From Sophora flavescens (Eukaryota; Streptophyta; Magnoliopsida; Fabales; Fabaceae), in the NCBI GenBank assembly GCA_030762895.1, contig CM061062.1, positions 235,587,379 to 235,651,378 on the forward strand: a stretch of DNA of 64,000 nt. Direction: 5' to 3'. Below the pieces are notes generated by a model, which was given only the letters and a program-made list of their open reading frames with translations, searched no databases and had not been told where the DNA came from. Of this stretch, positions 1 through 12,104 are shown in pieces; within the stretch, counting starts at the first letter, position 1, and every line of letters starts with the position of its first letter. The position numbers and the translations under genes are program-made.

Positions 1-1250
1 ATGCCACAAACGGGTCTGGTCAATATTTGAAATAGAATAAACTGCAGTTGCACCTACCGACGTGCTACCTTGCAGGATATATAGTCCTTTCTTCAACTTT
101 CCCCTCATAACCATCAAGGCACCTCTAGAAACTCTTACGTCTCCACCTTCAGCTCGATATGTACAACCAAGAGAGTCTAAAGTTCTCAAAGAAATTAAGT
201 TCTTCTTGAGTTCGGGCACATACCTCACATCGATTAATGTTCTCACAATACCAACATTCATCTTGATTTGTGTCGTAACTTTGCCATCTATACTACAAGC
301 ACCATCATTCCCCATCAGAACTTTGCCACCATCAACATTTTGGAATGTTCCAAACCAGTCTCTATTAGGCATCATGTGGAAAGTACATGCTGAATCAAGA
401 ATCCAGTCATCATCATTAACATTAGATGAGACAAAGAGAACATTTCCACCATCCGATTCTTCTGAGGCAACAACTGCTCCATCAAACTCCGAAATACTCG
501 CTATGTCTTTCTTGAGCTCCGGACAATTTCTCTTCCAATGCCCTTCTCTTTGACAGTTATGACATTTGTTGTTGTTCTTATTCCTGTCGTGTGATTTAGA
601 CCGTCTTTGTTGGAAACTTTTCTTCCTTTCCTCCATTCTTCCTCTTATGACTAGACCCTCTCCAGAGCTAGTACCACCATATGAATCTGTGATTCGCCTT
701 TTCAATTCCCAAGACTGTAAGGCCGTTTTCACCTCCTCCATGGACAGTGAGCTCCTACATAAAATTATTGCGTCTACAAAATTGTCATAAGCCCTCGTCA
801 AAGAACTAATAAGAAGAACAACTTGGTCTTCGTCATCAACCACAACATCAAGATTTTTTAAACTAAGAACAACCTGGTTGAAATTATCAATATGTTTGTG
901 AATGGACTCACCTTCATGCATCTGCATAGTATATAATTGTTTCTTCAAGCAGAGACGATTATGGAGATACTTTGTCATATATCTACTTTCAAGCTTTCCC
1001 CAAAGCTTGTCGACGGTCTTTTCTTCATAAACTTCTCCTAAAACTTCATAACCTAGCGATAACAATATTGCACTATACGTTTTCATTATCACTTTTTTTG
1101 TGTAGCTGTCGGATCGGCTGGCAGCTTTTCTTCCTCTTCCAACGTCAACTCACATTCTTGTTGCGTGAGGAGAGCGATCATCTTCACCCGCCACAGGTTG
1201 AACTTATTTTTGCCAGTAAATTTCTCAACGTCAAACTTCGTAGACGGCAT
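1..1250 (-). pseudogene. Ty1/copia gag-protease polyprotein, 5' part (frameshifted)
   Basis: Read on the minus strand, ATG at 1250 opens a copia Gag (MPSTKFDVEKFTGKN..., then the UBN2-type stretch with KLWGKLESRYM). A CCHC zinc knuckle (CHNCQREGHWKRNC) lies at about 505-555 and a protease region with DDWILDSACTFHM at about 360-415, where copia proteases usually have DSGA. The pre-integrase motif TRLWH reaches the left window edge, so integrase and RT lie outside. A one-base slip in an A-run near 1095-1105 ends the first frame after TATQKK; reading resumes one frame over and stays open to base 1. Gag packages RNA and the protease cleaves the polyprotein in virus-like particles. The single lesion suggests a fairly young copy. 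Confidence 0.9.
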
Positions 1251-1251
1251 A

Positions 1252-1263
1252 GCTCTGATGCCA
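1252..1263 (-). other. Primer binding site, tRNA-iMet type (copia)
   Basis: The minus strand reads TGGCATCAGAGC, one base from the usual copia site TGGTATCAGAGC, which pairs with the 3' end of initiator tRNA-Met. It lies 2 bp upstream of the gag ATG and about 3 bp from the LTR end, the expected position. Confidence 0.85.
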
Positions 1264-1266
1264 GTT

Positions 1267-1578
1267 TGTTGTACAAAACTGTTTTTGACGAAGAAAATTT
1301 AATTGGCACAAATAAGAATCTCTTGTATGATAAAAGAACAAAATAACAATGAAAGAATTCTATTAGAATTCTTATCTCTCTCAACTCTAATATCAAAAGG
1401 AATAAATTCTCTTTTGTTTTCGCTTGAATATCTACAATCCTTCTGCACCTATTTATACTATAGTGCAAGCAACATAAACCTTCAATTACCAACGATTAAT
1501 AACAACTAAACCATAGATCAAACAATGGATTATAACTATTTACTAAATATAACAATCCTATTCAAGCCATACGTAACA
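1267..1578 (-). repeat. 5' LTR of the minus-strand copia element (outer end approximate)
   Basis: The plus-strand edge TGTTGTAC at 1267 is the reverse complement of an LTR ending in ACA, just outside the PBS. The outer end is either ...ATAACA near 1552 or ...GTAACA near 1578; the partner LTR is outside the window, so no target duplication can be checked. A minus-strand TATA box (TATAAATA, about 1449-1456) sits in the expected place for transcription toward gag. The inferred length, about 290-310 bp, suits a small copia LTR. Confidence 0.7.
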
Positions 1579-1599
1579 CTATGTTTAATAGCCGGTCAT

Positions 1600-2152
1600 A
1601 CTCGCATAGAGGAGCTTGCTAGACGTTCCTAAGGCTTGTTGGTTTTTAAATTGCATTGAAGAGATTGTGGGGCAAATTGGTAGCCCTCGTGATTCTCTTG
1701 TATGGGCCTTTTGGAAACCAATTATATTATTGGTGTTGCAAAATCCGAGTGAAGAGAGGCCCACATGAAGCTCTCCAAAGGAAAATTGAGGTAACCTTGC
1801 TGGGAATATAAGGAAGGGAGGACGCACGGTAGAGAGACAACAACGTGAGAGAGCCTCACAAGCAGCTATGCCTCCAACATGAGCGAGAGCAGCACCAGGA
1901 ATTTATTGCGTTGTCTTGTTATTAGTATCATGGAGTTTTCTATTCTCTCTTTCTCTCTATTTTATTTTATTTTAGGATCTATTATGTCCAGCTTAATCCA
2001 TTTTTAGCTAGGGTTTTGATATAACCCTTTTTATCATGATGTTTTAGTTGACTCTTTGATTATCTTATGAACATTTGGTTTTGTTGATGTAATGTTTACT
2101 TTGCTTAATGATATTTGAATGCTTAGCTACCATTCTTGTGTTTTGAAGGTTC

Positions 2153-2209
<57 letters not shown>

Positions 2210-2772
2210 AGGAATGATGATATGTGGACTTGCCTCTTATAATCATTACCATTAATTGGGTTTATCTAGGAAGAATAACTTGATTAATGTGGTTGTGTAT
2301 AAGATTTCGTAGAGCTTTTAGCATCATGCCATGTTAATTACCACCAAAGGAATTAAGGTAATAATTGAGGTTTGGTAGGATTTATTCACTAAGGAATTAG
2401 ACTTCAATTAATTAAGGAAATTTAACCTTCAACAAATTAATCAATTGGGATTAGGATTTCATTAATTTAAGGGATTCCTTATCTACGAGGCATCCAAATT
2501 CATAATTAGGTAAAATAAAACCCTACCATTTTTATTTATATGTATCCTTATCTTCTAAGTATTTTTTTAATTGTCTCAAAAAAATTCAAAAATATTTATT
2601 TATTTTTTATTTTTTTTTTTATCTTTTGAGCTCTTTTCATACTTGATATAGGTCTAGATAACTGTTTAACTTGTGAATTGGTAACTGTCGATTGATCCCT
2701 GTGGATGATATCTGATTCTTACTATTTTATTACTTGCATCAATCCGATACACTTGTTGTCGTCTCAACAACA
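1600..2772 (+). repeat. Athila/Tat-type LTR remnant (probable solo LTR)
   Basis: The right part (about 2640-2772) ends ...GATACACTTGTTGTCG then TCTCAACA, matching the style of the LTR 3' end at 19690 (ATCCGGTACACTTGCTGG). The middle is AT-rich, lacks ORFs and carries a GAATATAAGG TATA-like site near 1803. No PBS or internal domain follows, so a solo or truncated LTR is likely. The left end was not found; 1600 is approximate. Confidence 0.4.
2154..2206. repeat. (TA)n microsatellite
   Basis: About 53 bp of uninterrupted TA dinucleotides inside the LTR remnant. Confidence 0.97.
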
Positions 2773-3896
2773 TTAATTTGTGTTTATTTAATCAACCAAG
2801 TGTTTAATAAAGAGTTGATTGGACTCAACCAAAACAAACCAATGAAGATTAGAAGCAAAACGATTTATCATTAATATATATGAATTGTTTGGTTTGGTAT
2901 TTATTTGCATTATTAGCTTTGAAAAACTTGTATTAAAAATTAATTATGTGCATAATTAGTTTATGTTACAAAAGAAAATCAAATATGTGTTTATTTATAC
3001 AAAGAAGTATTTGATAAAAAAGAATAATGATATTTGGTACAAATTTATTTTCGTACTCATCAAACGAACAGTATCAAGTTTTATTACTTATCTTCTTTCA
3101 ATGGAATTCCATCCGCGAATTCCGTAAGAGCCTATCTTTTATTCGTCTGAATAGAATTCACATGAAGTTCGTTGCTTTCCTTTCGAGCAAAATAGCAACT
3201 GGATAAAAAAACATAGAGAATTTCTCTTAAACCCAAGACAAACCATGGGTTTTGGACCCTGTACATGTGGACCAATAATTACATTATATCTAGTTTAATG
3301 ATACCACCTCATTGTATTTTTTATTGAGGCACTCAAGTTTTCATTTTACACAATAATCCCTATTAATTATATTATTGTTATTTTTACTTTGAATCAGCTT
3401 TCATTCTTTTTTCGAAACAGCTCACTCACGGTGGTAAAACCCTACTCCTGCCGCCATTCAATATTCAAGAACCAACCTATGATTTGTTATAATATCTTTG
3501 CTTACAATTTACGACCTTAACTCTCTTGGCATTCCTCTCACATGATAACTCGTTTTAAATGGCATCTACAATTGCCCAAATTGAAGGCACTGATGTTCGA
3601 GAGTATTCATCAATCAGGGTGGAAGTTGAGTATTAAGCACAAAAATATTCCTGGAAAATTAAGAACCAAACTGAGTTTGTAATATCTGAATAAATTAAGC
3701 ACCAAATTGCGTTTGGATGACTATAGCTTCCCATCAACATCAACTGTATGAGGATCTATAATCTATGGGTTACAAAAGCAGAGATGTGGGTTATCTTCAT
3801 GAGCAACACTTGTATTATTGGCTGAATATAACTTCCCATCAACATCACTTAAATAATGCATTGCAATAGAAATAATTTAGCATTTTTGACATATAT
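2773..3896. other. AT-rich non-coding stretch
   Basis: No supportable ORF, domain, PBS, PPT or long inverted repeat was seen. It probably holds eroded transposon or old intergenic DNA. Confidence 0.5.
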
Positions 3897-3898
3897 TT

Positions 3899-4544
3899 GG
3901 GATGTAAATTTTACCCGTACCCACGGATACCCACGGATAATATTTGCAACGGATAGAAAATGGATACCTTAATGGGTATCTACGGATAAAATAAACGGGT
4001 ATTTTCTCTACCCTTATAAATGGGGTTGGGACGGGTAGTATACTATCCATGCTCGCGAGTACCTGCTAAGGTAAGACAAATAAAATACCCTTATGCATGT
4101 ATAAACCAAATACCCTAATTTTTTAAGTACCCTTATTTTGTTTGTGAAATTTGGCGGCCGCACCACCCAAACCCTATCATTCGCAAGCCCCTTCCCCTTT
4201 CATCACTCTTTCATGATATGTATGATTATATTTTTTACATATCATATTGTTTAGTATATTTACTATAATATTTTTCAAGCACATAGAATTTTTCGTAGTA
4301 GCAAGGAACTCTAATCAAGTCTAATTGATGTAATTAGTTTGAATTTCAAGTGTGAATAAAAAATTTTCTGAGATGTTTGAATATCTATGGATATCCATGG
4401 ATACCCGCAAATATTGATAAATTTTTTTAAAACTCGCAATATGGATACCCGTACGGATATGGGGCAGGGACGAGTACGAAATTCATCCAAAAGGGCGGGT
4501 AGTGGGAGGTACTACCCGTACCCACCCCGCCCCATTTACATCCC
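3899..4544. mobile_element. hAT-like foldback element (MITE-like)
   Basis: The ends are inverted: GGGATGTAAAT at 3899 and ATTTACATCCC at 4534-4544, continuing imperfectly into ACCCGTACCC-rich arms. TAGGGATGTAAAT-type ends are common in plant non-autonomous hAT elements; the outer TA is kept only on the right. Flanking 8-bp target duplications are not recognisable. The inside has repeated GGATAC/GGTACCC words and no transposase ORF. Confidence 0.65.
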
Positions 4545-4629
4545 TACTTCATACACAAATTTTTATCTCAGGATTTCAAACAAATAACAAAATACCAGTA
4601 TTTTAAAAACCGGAACAGAGATCAAACCG

Positions 4630-5490
4630 GTGAGACATCCGGGTCATGGTGATATAAACATGGATTCACAAACCAAATGACCAAGCATTGAAGACTCATA
4701 TGGACCCATGACAAGGTCAAGGCTAAGAAGAGTCCATAATACTCTAAAAAAGAGTCCAAGATACCTAGTTAGGGATATGGCCTAGGACCTTTGTATAGAG
4801 TAGAGTTCATGTAATAAAGGTCTAGGACCTTTGTATAGAGTAGAGTTCATGTAATAGAAGTGCTTATTCAAAAAGCACTTAGGACTAGTTTAGGAATTGG
4901 GCCTATTGGGCCATAGCATAAGAGTAGGAAGCATGGGGCCAAAATCAAAGCCCACACTTGGGATTTATAGTGGGAGGCGCTACTTTTCACATTAGAGAGA
5001 GGATGAGCACTTTGCTCATCTATAAATAGGCTCCATGCAACTCATTTTGCAAGTTTGAATACAATTGATAAGTTTTCTCATACATGAGATTTCTAGAGAG
5101 TTGAGTTCTCCTCTTCTTGGTTCATGAGTTGAACCAATTGATTCTTATCTTGAATATCCTTATTAAAGTGGTGAATCCTCCTTTGGCTTATCAAATTCAA
5201 TCTTCTTCTCAAAGATGATTCAATTTGTGGCGCCTTCCCCTTCATCTTCTTCCTATTCCATTTTCTACTTTTGTTATTTAATTCTTGCACTTTAATTCTT
5301 GCAATTTAGTTTCTAGTCATATATCAATTGTTCTTCTCTTCTCTTGTACTCCATTTGTTTCCTCTTGATTCTTCACTTGAAGATCAAGTTTCATATCAAT
5401 TGTGCTTGAACTGTGTTTGATCTTAAATTTTAAAGTAATTAGATCAAAGAATATCCTAAAATTCTTAATGATCAATCCTTGGCCACATCA
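4630..5490 (+). repeat. Probable Ty1/copia LTR with TATA box
   Basis: A plus-strand TATA box (CTATAAATAG, about 5019-5028) lies in a non-coding block that ends ...CCACATCA just before TGGTATCTAAAAC (5493), a degenerate tRNA-iMet PBS. No copia gag follows, so it is a solo or truncated LTR cut into by the Athila element. The left end is a guess. Confidence 0.45.
4782..4856 (+). repeat. Two-copy 40-bp direct repeat
   Basis: A 35-bp segment beginning CTAGGACCTTTGTATAGAG occurs at 4782-4816 and again at 4822-4856, giving a period of 40 bp inside the probable copia LTR. Confidence 0.95.
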
Positions 5491-5559
5491 TGTGGTATCT
5501 AAAACTAGATTTTCGATCTTCAATTGTTTTGAATTTTTTATCAAAATTTCCAAATTCTA

Positions 5560-6930
5560 TGATGATCTTTGATAAACTGCCATTTTATATACTTTATTGT
5601 TGGGAAATTAGGTGTGATTTGTTATTTATTTGGAAATTATTGTGGATACTCACCCTATTTTCCAGGATTATTGTAGAATTTGTCACCATGGTAGTGGAGC
5701 ATCTAACTTGGGGAAAAAGCATTAATTCTGCAGGTTTTTTGGACAAAAAGGCTGAGTTTTGAAGATTGCAAAGGAGCATGGCCTTGCTCATCATTAAGCA
5801 CGACCGTGCTCATTGAAGAGCCCGTGCTGATCAGCACGTCCTTGCTTGCCTGTTGGAGTTGACGTCGTTTTCTAAGTACGGCCGTGCTCATCATTAAGCA
5901 CGACCGTGCTCATCAGCAAGGCCTTGCTGACTTTCTCAGTTTTAGCACGGTTTGAGGCCGTTTTAGTTAAGCACGACTGTACTCAACACTAAGCACGGCT
6001 GTGCTCGTGTCTCAGAGGCCCAATTACTTAGGTTTTCATGCTGTCAATAAAAAGGGGTGATTGGTGCCATTCGAGGGGAGCTTTGACACAGCAGCCACCG
6101 TTTCATAGAGAGAAAGATAGAGTCTTGGAGTGAAGGACCGTCTCCCAATTGATTTGAAGACCGCTTTGCGTCAAAAGGGTGTTCGTGTTTTAGTTTTCTT
6201 TTTCTCTTTTATGGATTGTTACATGTTTGTGATTTGTATAGTGATCTTTATGACTATGCTTAGCTAATTTCATTCCTAGGGTGTGGTGGATCTTATGTTT
6301 TGATACCTTTGATGTTTGCCTAATTTTTATATGATTCAGTGTTTCTTTCCATTGGTTGGTTTAATCCTTGTGTTTATATTTATATGAGGTTTTATCATCT
6401 TTTATCAAGTTAATTAATTGACTGGCGACCGTACCATAATTAGTTAACGGAACTCTATGATTAACCGGATTTGGGGTTGCGTGGACCAAGCGCAATCCCC
6501 TATTTTCAATCAGTTATTGAATTAACAAAGCTTGCTAATTCTTTATGCTTCTTTTAACTGTTTGCCTTGCATGACCATTGGGGTAACTGATTAGGAGAAA
6601 GAATATTAATATTGCATGACCATTGGGTATTAATAGTTTTAGAGCGAGTGATTGACAATCAATAAGAAACACAGTTCATTGAGAAATTGGTAATATCATA
6701 GGTAATGACATAAGTGAAACCGGGCACCCTAGGCCTTCCATAATTGAACCTTTCTTCGTGATTCTTATCTTTCTTGGTGACTTCTTATCTTTCTTGATCT
6801 TTAACAATCTTCTTTATTTTTATTTCTTTGTTTTCAACCAGTTCAATTTCTAGATAACATAGGAAGTAATTAAACTAGTACTTGTCAACAGTCCCTATGG
6901 GTTCGATACTTGGAGTCCCAGATACTCCTA
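5560..6930 (+). repeat. 5' LTR of Athila-A (start approximate)
   Basis: The block ends just before the PBS and has typical LTR content: a palindrome cassette at about 5775-6012, a CAATAAAAAGG promoter-like site near 6046, and a long AT-rich tail. A start near TGATGATCTTTGATAA (about 5560) is chosen only because it resembles the TGATTTGATAG start of the LTR at 51461. The 3' end has lost a few bases beside the PBS. Confidence 0.5.
5775..6012. repeat. Dyad cassette with AGCACG-ACC-GTGCT motif (Athila-A LTR)
   Basis: At least seven related words such as AGCACGACCGTGCT, TACGGCCGTGCTC and AGCACGGCTGTGCTC occur within about 240 bp, most of them inverted repeats with 5-6 bp arms. They sit just upstream of the TATA-like site. 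The same motif recurs at 12395-12590 in the 3' part of the element. Confidence 0.85.
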
Positions 6931-6936
6931 TTTTTT

Positions 6937-6953
6937 TGCGCCGTTGCCGGGGA
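6937..6953 (+). other. Primer binding site, tRNA-Asp type (Athila-A)
   Basis: TGCGCCGTTGCCGGGGA is one base short of the TGGCGCCGTTGCCGGGGA site used by Athila elements, which is complementary to the tRNA-Asp 3' end. Confidence 0.85.
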
Positions 6954-7050
6954 TTGTTTTTGACAATATTAGGGAGATTAAATCCTAGTTAATTTAGATG
7001 CCATTTTATTTACTTTTTTATTTTATTTTGATTTAATTCCTTGTATTCTA

Positions 7051-8405
7051 ACGCATTCCCAATCTCCTGACTTGCAGTATAATCCTGAAATAGAAAGAAC
7101 TGCGCGCATAAACCGAAAGCAAGCTAGAGAAAGGAGAACCATGGCTCAAGAGGATAATATGACGATGTTGGACTTCGCTCGTCCTTCCACCACAAATGCT
7201 ACAGGGAGTATCACTAGACCTAATATTGAGGCCAACAACTTTGAGATCAAGCCAGCTTTGATCTCTATGTTGCAGAATGCAACTCAATTCAATGGGGGTC
7301 CAAGTGAAGATCCCCATGATCATCTTGCTAATTTTCTTGAGATTTGTGACACCATCAAACATAATGGTGTCTCAAATGATGCTTTTAGGCTTCGACTGTT
7401 TCCCTTTTATTTAAGGGATAGTGCCAAACTTTGGCTAAAGTCCTTACCGTCCGGTTCCATAACCACCTGGGACCAACTCTCTTCTAAGTTTATGGATAAG
7501 TATTTTCCACCTGCTAAATCTGCCAAACTGCGTAATGACATAACTTCTTTTGTGCAGGTTGAACTGGAATCTCTGTATGAGGTATGAGAGAGATTTCAAG
7601 AGTTGTTAAAAAAATTCCCCCATCATGGCTTTCATGTCTGGTAGTTAGTCCAAGCATTCTACAATGGGCTATCTTCATCAAATAAGAGTATGATCGATAC
7701 AGCAGCGGGAGGTAGTATATGGAATAAGAGGCCACAGGCAGCTTATGAGTTGATTGAACAGATGACTTATAGTTACCAATGGCCATCCAGTGATAGGCAT
7801 GTGAACAACAGGCAACCTACACTTTTACAATTTGGAGCCTACAAAGCGGATGCTAACACCGCATTGCAAAACAAATTGGACTCTCTTTCAAAGCAGATGG
7901 AAGCAATGATGCAGACACAGACTCAGTTGATAACTCAAACTGCTCCACCTCCTGTTATTTGTGATATTTGCGACCAGGAGGGACATGAAAGTACAGAGTG
8001 TCAAGCAGGTAACCCTTTGTGGCTGAAGAAGAAGCAAATTATGTGGGTAATCCTAATCGGGGTAACAATGATCCTTATTCAAATCACTACAATCTCGGTT
8101 ATAAGAGAAACCCAAATCTCTCATATGAAAGTCAGAACCAGAATATTCTCTACAGGCCACCTCATTTGAAAAATCAAGGCCCGAGACAAGAGGAACGGAT
8201 GCCTAATCTCTATGATACAGTGATGAAACACATAGTAAAAAGTGATGCGAGGTTTAAGACTTTGGAGAATCTGGTGTCTACTTTGGTAACATTGATGACA
8301 CAAAGAGAAAAAGGGGCACTACCTAGTCAACCAGAGAAGAATCCAAAGGAGCATGCTAAGGTGATTACCCTTACAAGTGGAAAAAAGGATAGAGGTTCCC
8401 CATGA
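7051..8405 (+). pseudogene. Athila-A Gag (broken; start codon changed to ACG)
   Basis: This is capsid/nucleocapsid protein. The N-terminal YNPEIERTARINRKQAR matches YDPEIERTARGNRRQAR of A1 and B. Alignment places the original start at 7051, where ACG replaces ATG; the next in-frame ATG is 7141. The retrotransposon gag core (FEIKPALISM..., LRLFPFYLRDSAKLWLKSLP) ends at a TGA (7585-7587). Reading continues past a second stop near 7645 to a zinc knuckle (CDICDQEGHESTEC, about 7960-8001), then shifts frame into the linker, ending KVITLTSGKKDRGSP. The lesions make it non-functional. Confidence 0.9.
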
Positions 8406-9147
8406 AGAAGAGAATAAGTCAAAAACCAAGGAGGTTTCTACTGAAGCGAACCCAAAGGATGAGGTAAGTGAGAAAGATCTAGTGAAGGAAGTTCTTGTGC
8501 CATTCCCCAAGTCAACCATTCCTTTTCCTCAGAGGTTTAGCCCACAAGACCCCCAGTTCACTAGGTTCTTGGATATGTTGAAGCAACTCCATGTGAATAT
8601 CTCATTCGTAGAGACCATTTCTCAGATGCCCAAATATGCTAAATTCCTTAAGGAGATTTTCGGTAATAAAAAGAAATTGGGAGAGTTTGCTACAGTGAGG
8701 CTTAATGAAGAATGCTCTGGTATCCTCCTCAAGAAGTTGCCACCTCAACTTAAAGATCCATGGAGTTTTACTATTCCTTGCTCTATTGGTACTTCTTATT
8801 TTGAAAAAGCTTTATGTGATTTAGGTGCCAGAATTAACTTGATGCCTTTGTCTGTTTTCCGCAGGTTAGGAATGCAAGAGCCAAAGCCCACCACTATTTC
8901 ATTGCAGCTTGCAGATAGATCCATTACCTACCCTAGAGGTATTGTGAAGGATGTTCTTGTCAAGGTTGACAAGTTTATCTTCCCAGCTGATTTCATAGTG
9001 CTTGACATAGAGGAAGATGAAGAGGTTCCCATAATTTTGGGAAGGCCGTTTTTGGCCACTGGTAAGATCATCATTGAGGTACACCAAGGGAAGCTTTCTT
9101 TAAGCTTAATGATGAGGAAGTGGTTTTTAAAGTTTTTGATTCTTTGA
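8377..9147 (+). pseudogene. Athila-A aspartic protease region
   Basis: The retropepsin-like domain is recognised by IPCSIGTSYFEKALCDLG followed by ARINLMPLS (catalytic Asp kept; the usual DLGAS is DLGAR) and by the flap-side EVPIILGRPFLATG. It follows a charged linker read one frame away from Gag. The frame ends at 9147; related elements continue in frame, so the tail is disrupted before the RT linker at 9254-9508. Confidence 0.85.
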
Positions 9148-9253
9148 AATTTCCTTCCACTTTTAATTCATGTAATTTTATAAATGTCTTGGATAGTACA
9201 TCTATACTAATATCTTCTCATTCTCAGCAGCGATTAACACCCTTGAGAAAATT

Positions 9254-10378
9254 TTGTTTTTCGAAAAGGATGAACTTGTGGATTGTGAGGAGTTGATAGA
9301 TGAGATAATGGCACTAGAGGCAGGGATTGCCCAAGAAAGATGGAGAGGGACTAAGCAATTTGAAGTTCTTGAGGGACGTAGTTCACAAAAGCCAAAATCA
9401 TCAATTGAAGAACCCCCAGAACTTGATCTTAAACCTCTTCCTTCTAATCTTAAATATGCATTTTTATCTCCTCCTTCTTCATTGCTAGTAATAATTTCTT
9501 TTCTTTAATAGGTTCTATGGAGGAGAAACTCTTGCGAGTTTTGAGAGATAATAAGGAGGCCTTTGGGTGGACCATTCATGATATTAAGGGTATCAGTCCC
9601 TCAATTTGCACCCATAGGATACACATGGAGGTGGAACACAGACCCAAGGTGCAACCTCAAAGAAGGCTTAACCCAAATTTAAAGGAAGTGGTGAAAAAGG
9701 AGGTAATTAAATTGCTGTTAGGGAGGTAATAGGGTGGCGTATGTGTATAAATTATAGAAAATTAAATGAGGCCACTAGGAAAGATCACTTCCCCCTTCCC
9801 TTTATTGACCAAATGCTTGAGAAATTATCTGGTCGTGAATTTTATTGTTGCTTGGATGGGTACTCCGGATATATCAAATACCTGTGGCTTTTGAAGATCA
9901 AGAGAAAACCACTTTTACTTGCCCATATAGTACATTTGCATATATACGGATGTCTTTTGGTTTGTGTAATGCACCTGCCACTTTTCAAAGATGCATGATG
10001 GCTATATTTTCTGATATCTTAGAGGATTACATTGAAATATTAATGGATGATTTTTTTGTTTATGGATCCTCATTTCACAATTGTTTGCATAATCTGGGGG
10101 TGGTTTTGAAAAGGTGTAAAGATACCAGTTTGGTTCTTAATTGGGAAAAATGTCAATTCATGGTAATTAATTGTATTGTTTTGGGGCATAAGGCTTCCCA
10201 TAAGGGTATTGAGGTTGACCCCGCAAAGGTTGAGGTAATTGCCAAATTACCTCCTCCTAACTTTGTTATGGCTATTAGAAGTTTCTTGGGACATGCTGGT
10301 TTTTATAGGAGGTTTATAAAGGATTTTTCAAAATTTGTAAAACCTCTTTCTAATCTTTTACCGAAAGATGCCCCATTT
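9254..10378 (+). pseudogene. Athila-A reverse transcriptase (frameshifted)
   Basis: Fragments in order: the linker LDLKPLPSNLKYAFL (9254-9508), the start of RT (9517-9729: VQPQRRLNPNLKEVVKKEV), then MCINYRKLNEATRKDHFPLPF (9741-), and after a frameshift near 9850-9870 the core with FGLCNAPATFQRCM and the catalytic ILMDDFFVYGSS (about 10035-10070). About 60 residues around the PKKGG region are missing compared with A1. The enzyme would copy element RNA into DNA; this copy cannot. Confidence 0.9.
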
Positions 10379-10900
10379 GATTCTTCTGATGCTTGTTTGG
10401 AAGCCTTTAAAATTTTGAAGGCTATATTGATTGATGCACCTGTTGTTGTTGCTCCTGATTGGTCTTTGCCATTTGAGCTTATGTGTGATGCTAGTGATAT
10501 GGCAGTAAGTGTTGTTTTAGGCCAACGTAAGGATAAAAATTTTCAAACCATTTACTATGCTAGTAGGACTCTTGATGAAGCACAAAAGAATTATACCACT
10601 ACATAAAAGGAGTTGCTAGCAGTAGTATTTACTTTTGATAAATTTCGTCCTTATTTGGTTATGTCTAAGGTTGTTGTTTATACTAACCATTCTGATATTA
10701 GACATTTGCTTTCCAAACAGGATGCCAAACCAAGATTGATTAGATGGGTGCTGTTGCTACAGGAGTTTGATGTGGAAATTAGAGACAAGCGAGGTGTGGA
10801 GAATTCAGTGGCAGACCATCTCTCAAGGGTGGATGCTTCTGTCAGACCACAAGTTGAAGAGGCCATAAAGGAAACCTTCCTTGATGAGAAGTTATTCTCG
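10379..10900 (+). pseudogene. Athila-A RNase H domain (one stop)
   Basis: RNase H removes RNA from the RNA-DNA hybrid. Visible family marks are FELMCDASDMAVSVVLGQ, IYYASRTLDEAQKNY, a stop (TAA at 10604-10606), ELLAVVFTFDKFRPYL, VYTNHSDIRHLL, then the domain exit FDVEIRDKRGVENSVADHLSR. About 120 residues between the AFK and EFDVEI regions have no counterpart in A1, A2 or B. Confidence 0.88.
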
Positions 10901-10959
10901 GTTTCCAAATTTCCCTGGTATGTAGATTTTGTCAACTACAAGGCAAGTAATAAACTTCT

Positions 10960-12043
10960 CCCCTAACCTTTCATATGCTCAGCGTAAGAAATTTCTTTCT
11001 AATGTTAAGTATTATTTGAGGGAAGAACCTTAACTGTTTAAGGTATGTAGTGATAAAATTATGAGGAGATTCATTCCTGAGGTAGAGACACATGCTATTT
11101 TAGAGCACTGCCATTCTAGGGAAGTTGGCGGCAATTTTGGCCCAACTAGGACAGCTCAAAAGGTTCTTCAATGTGGTTTTTACTAGCCCACTCTTTTTAA
11201 GGATGCATACAATTTTGTGATAGGTGTCAGAGGAGTGGGAATATTTCTAGAAAACATGATATACCTCTAAACAATATTTTGGTTTGTGAATTATTTGATG
11301 TTTGGGGCATTGATTTCATGGGACCTTTTCCCAAATCTTCTTCAAAAGAATATATTTTGGTTGTTGTGGATTATGTCTCAAATTGGGTGGAAGCAGTGGC
11401 TTTACCCACTAATGATGCTAAAGGAGTTGTAAAGTTTTTAAAGAAAAATATTTTTACAAGATTTGGCACTCCTAGAGCAATCATTAGTGATGGTGGCACC
11501 CATTTTTATAATAAACAATTTGATAATCTTTTGACAAAATATGTTGTCACTCATAAGGTAGCCACCCCTTACCACCCACAAACTAGTGGGCAAGTTGAGG
11601 TTTCCAATAGGGAGTTAAAGAAAATTTTGAAAAGAACAGTTAACAGTTATAGGAAAGATTGGTCTTTGAAACTTGATGTTGCATTATGGGCATATAGAAG
11701 TGCATTTAAAACTCCCATTGGCACGTCCCCCTATAGATTGGTTTTTGGAAAAACATGTCACTTACCTGTTGAGTTAGAGCATAAGGTTTACCAGGCCTTC
11801 AAATTTTTGAATTTTGATATGCAACTTGCAAGTGAAAAGTGCTTACTGCAGCTTAATGAGATGGATGAGTTCCATCTTGAGGCATATGAAAATTCCAAAC
11901 TATACAAAGAGCGCACTAAAAAGTGGCACGACAAGCACATTGAAAAGCGTGAGTTTCATGTTGGTAGTAAAGTTCTAATTTTTAACTCACGACTTCGCTT
12001 GTTTCCAGGAAAACTGAAGTCTAGGTTAATTGGCAGAGAGTGA
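10960..12043 (+). pseudogene. Athila-A integrase (broken N-terminus)
   Basis: The zinc-binding region is degraded (HCHSREVGGNFGPTRTAQKV, stops at about 11030 and 11185). The catalytic core (11279-12043) is open: WGIDFMGPFPKSSS, YILVVVDYVSNWVEA, ISDGGTHF and YHPQTSGQVEVSNRELK supply the D, D and E of the DDE triad. The C-terminal part ends SRLRLFPGKLKSRLIGRE and stops at 12041-12043, before the FIVKEI-type tail kept in A2. Confidence 0.9.
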
Positions 12044-12104
12044 AGCATATGAGGATGGCGTGGTACTTGAGCGCCACACAGTGAACTTGGAATAACACCC
12101 CTCT

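Noticed and set aside
62..790. Plus-strand ORFs at the left edge
   Set aside because: They are antisense shadows of the minus-strand copia gag-protease, which has a zinc knuckle and protease motif and stays open to base 1.
2154..2206. (TA)n tract as a replication origin or matrix attachment site
   Set aside because: Dinucleotide runs are common in plant LTRs and no supporting signal is present.
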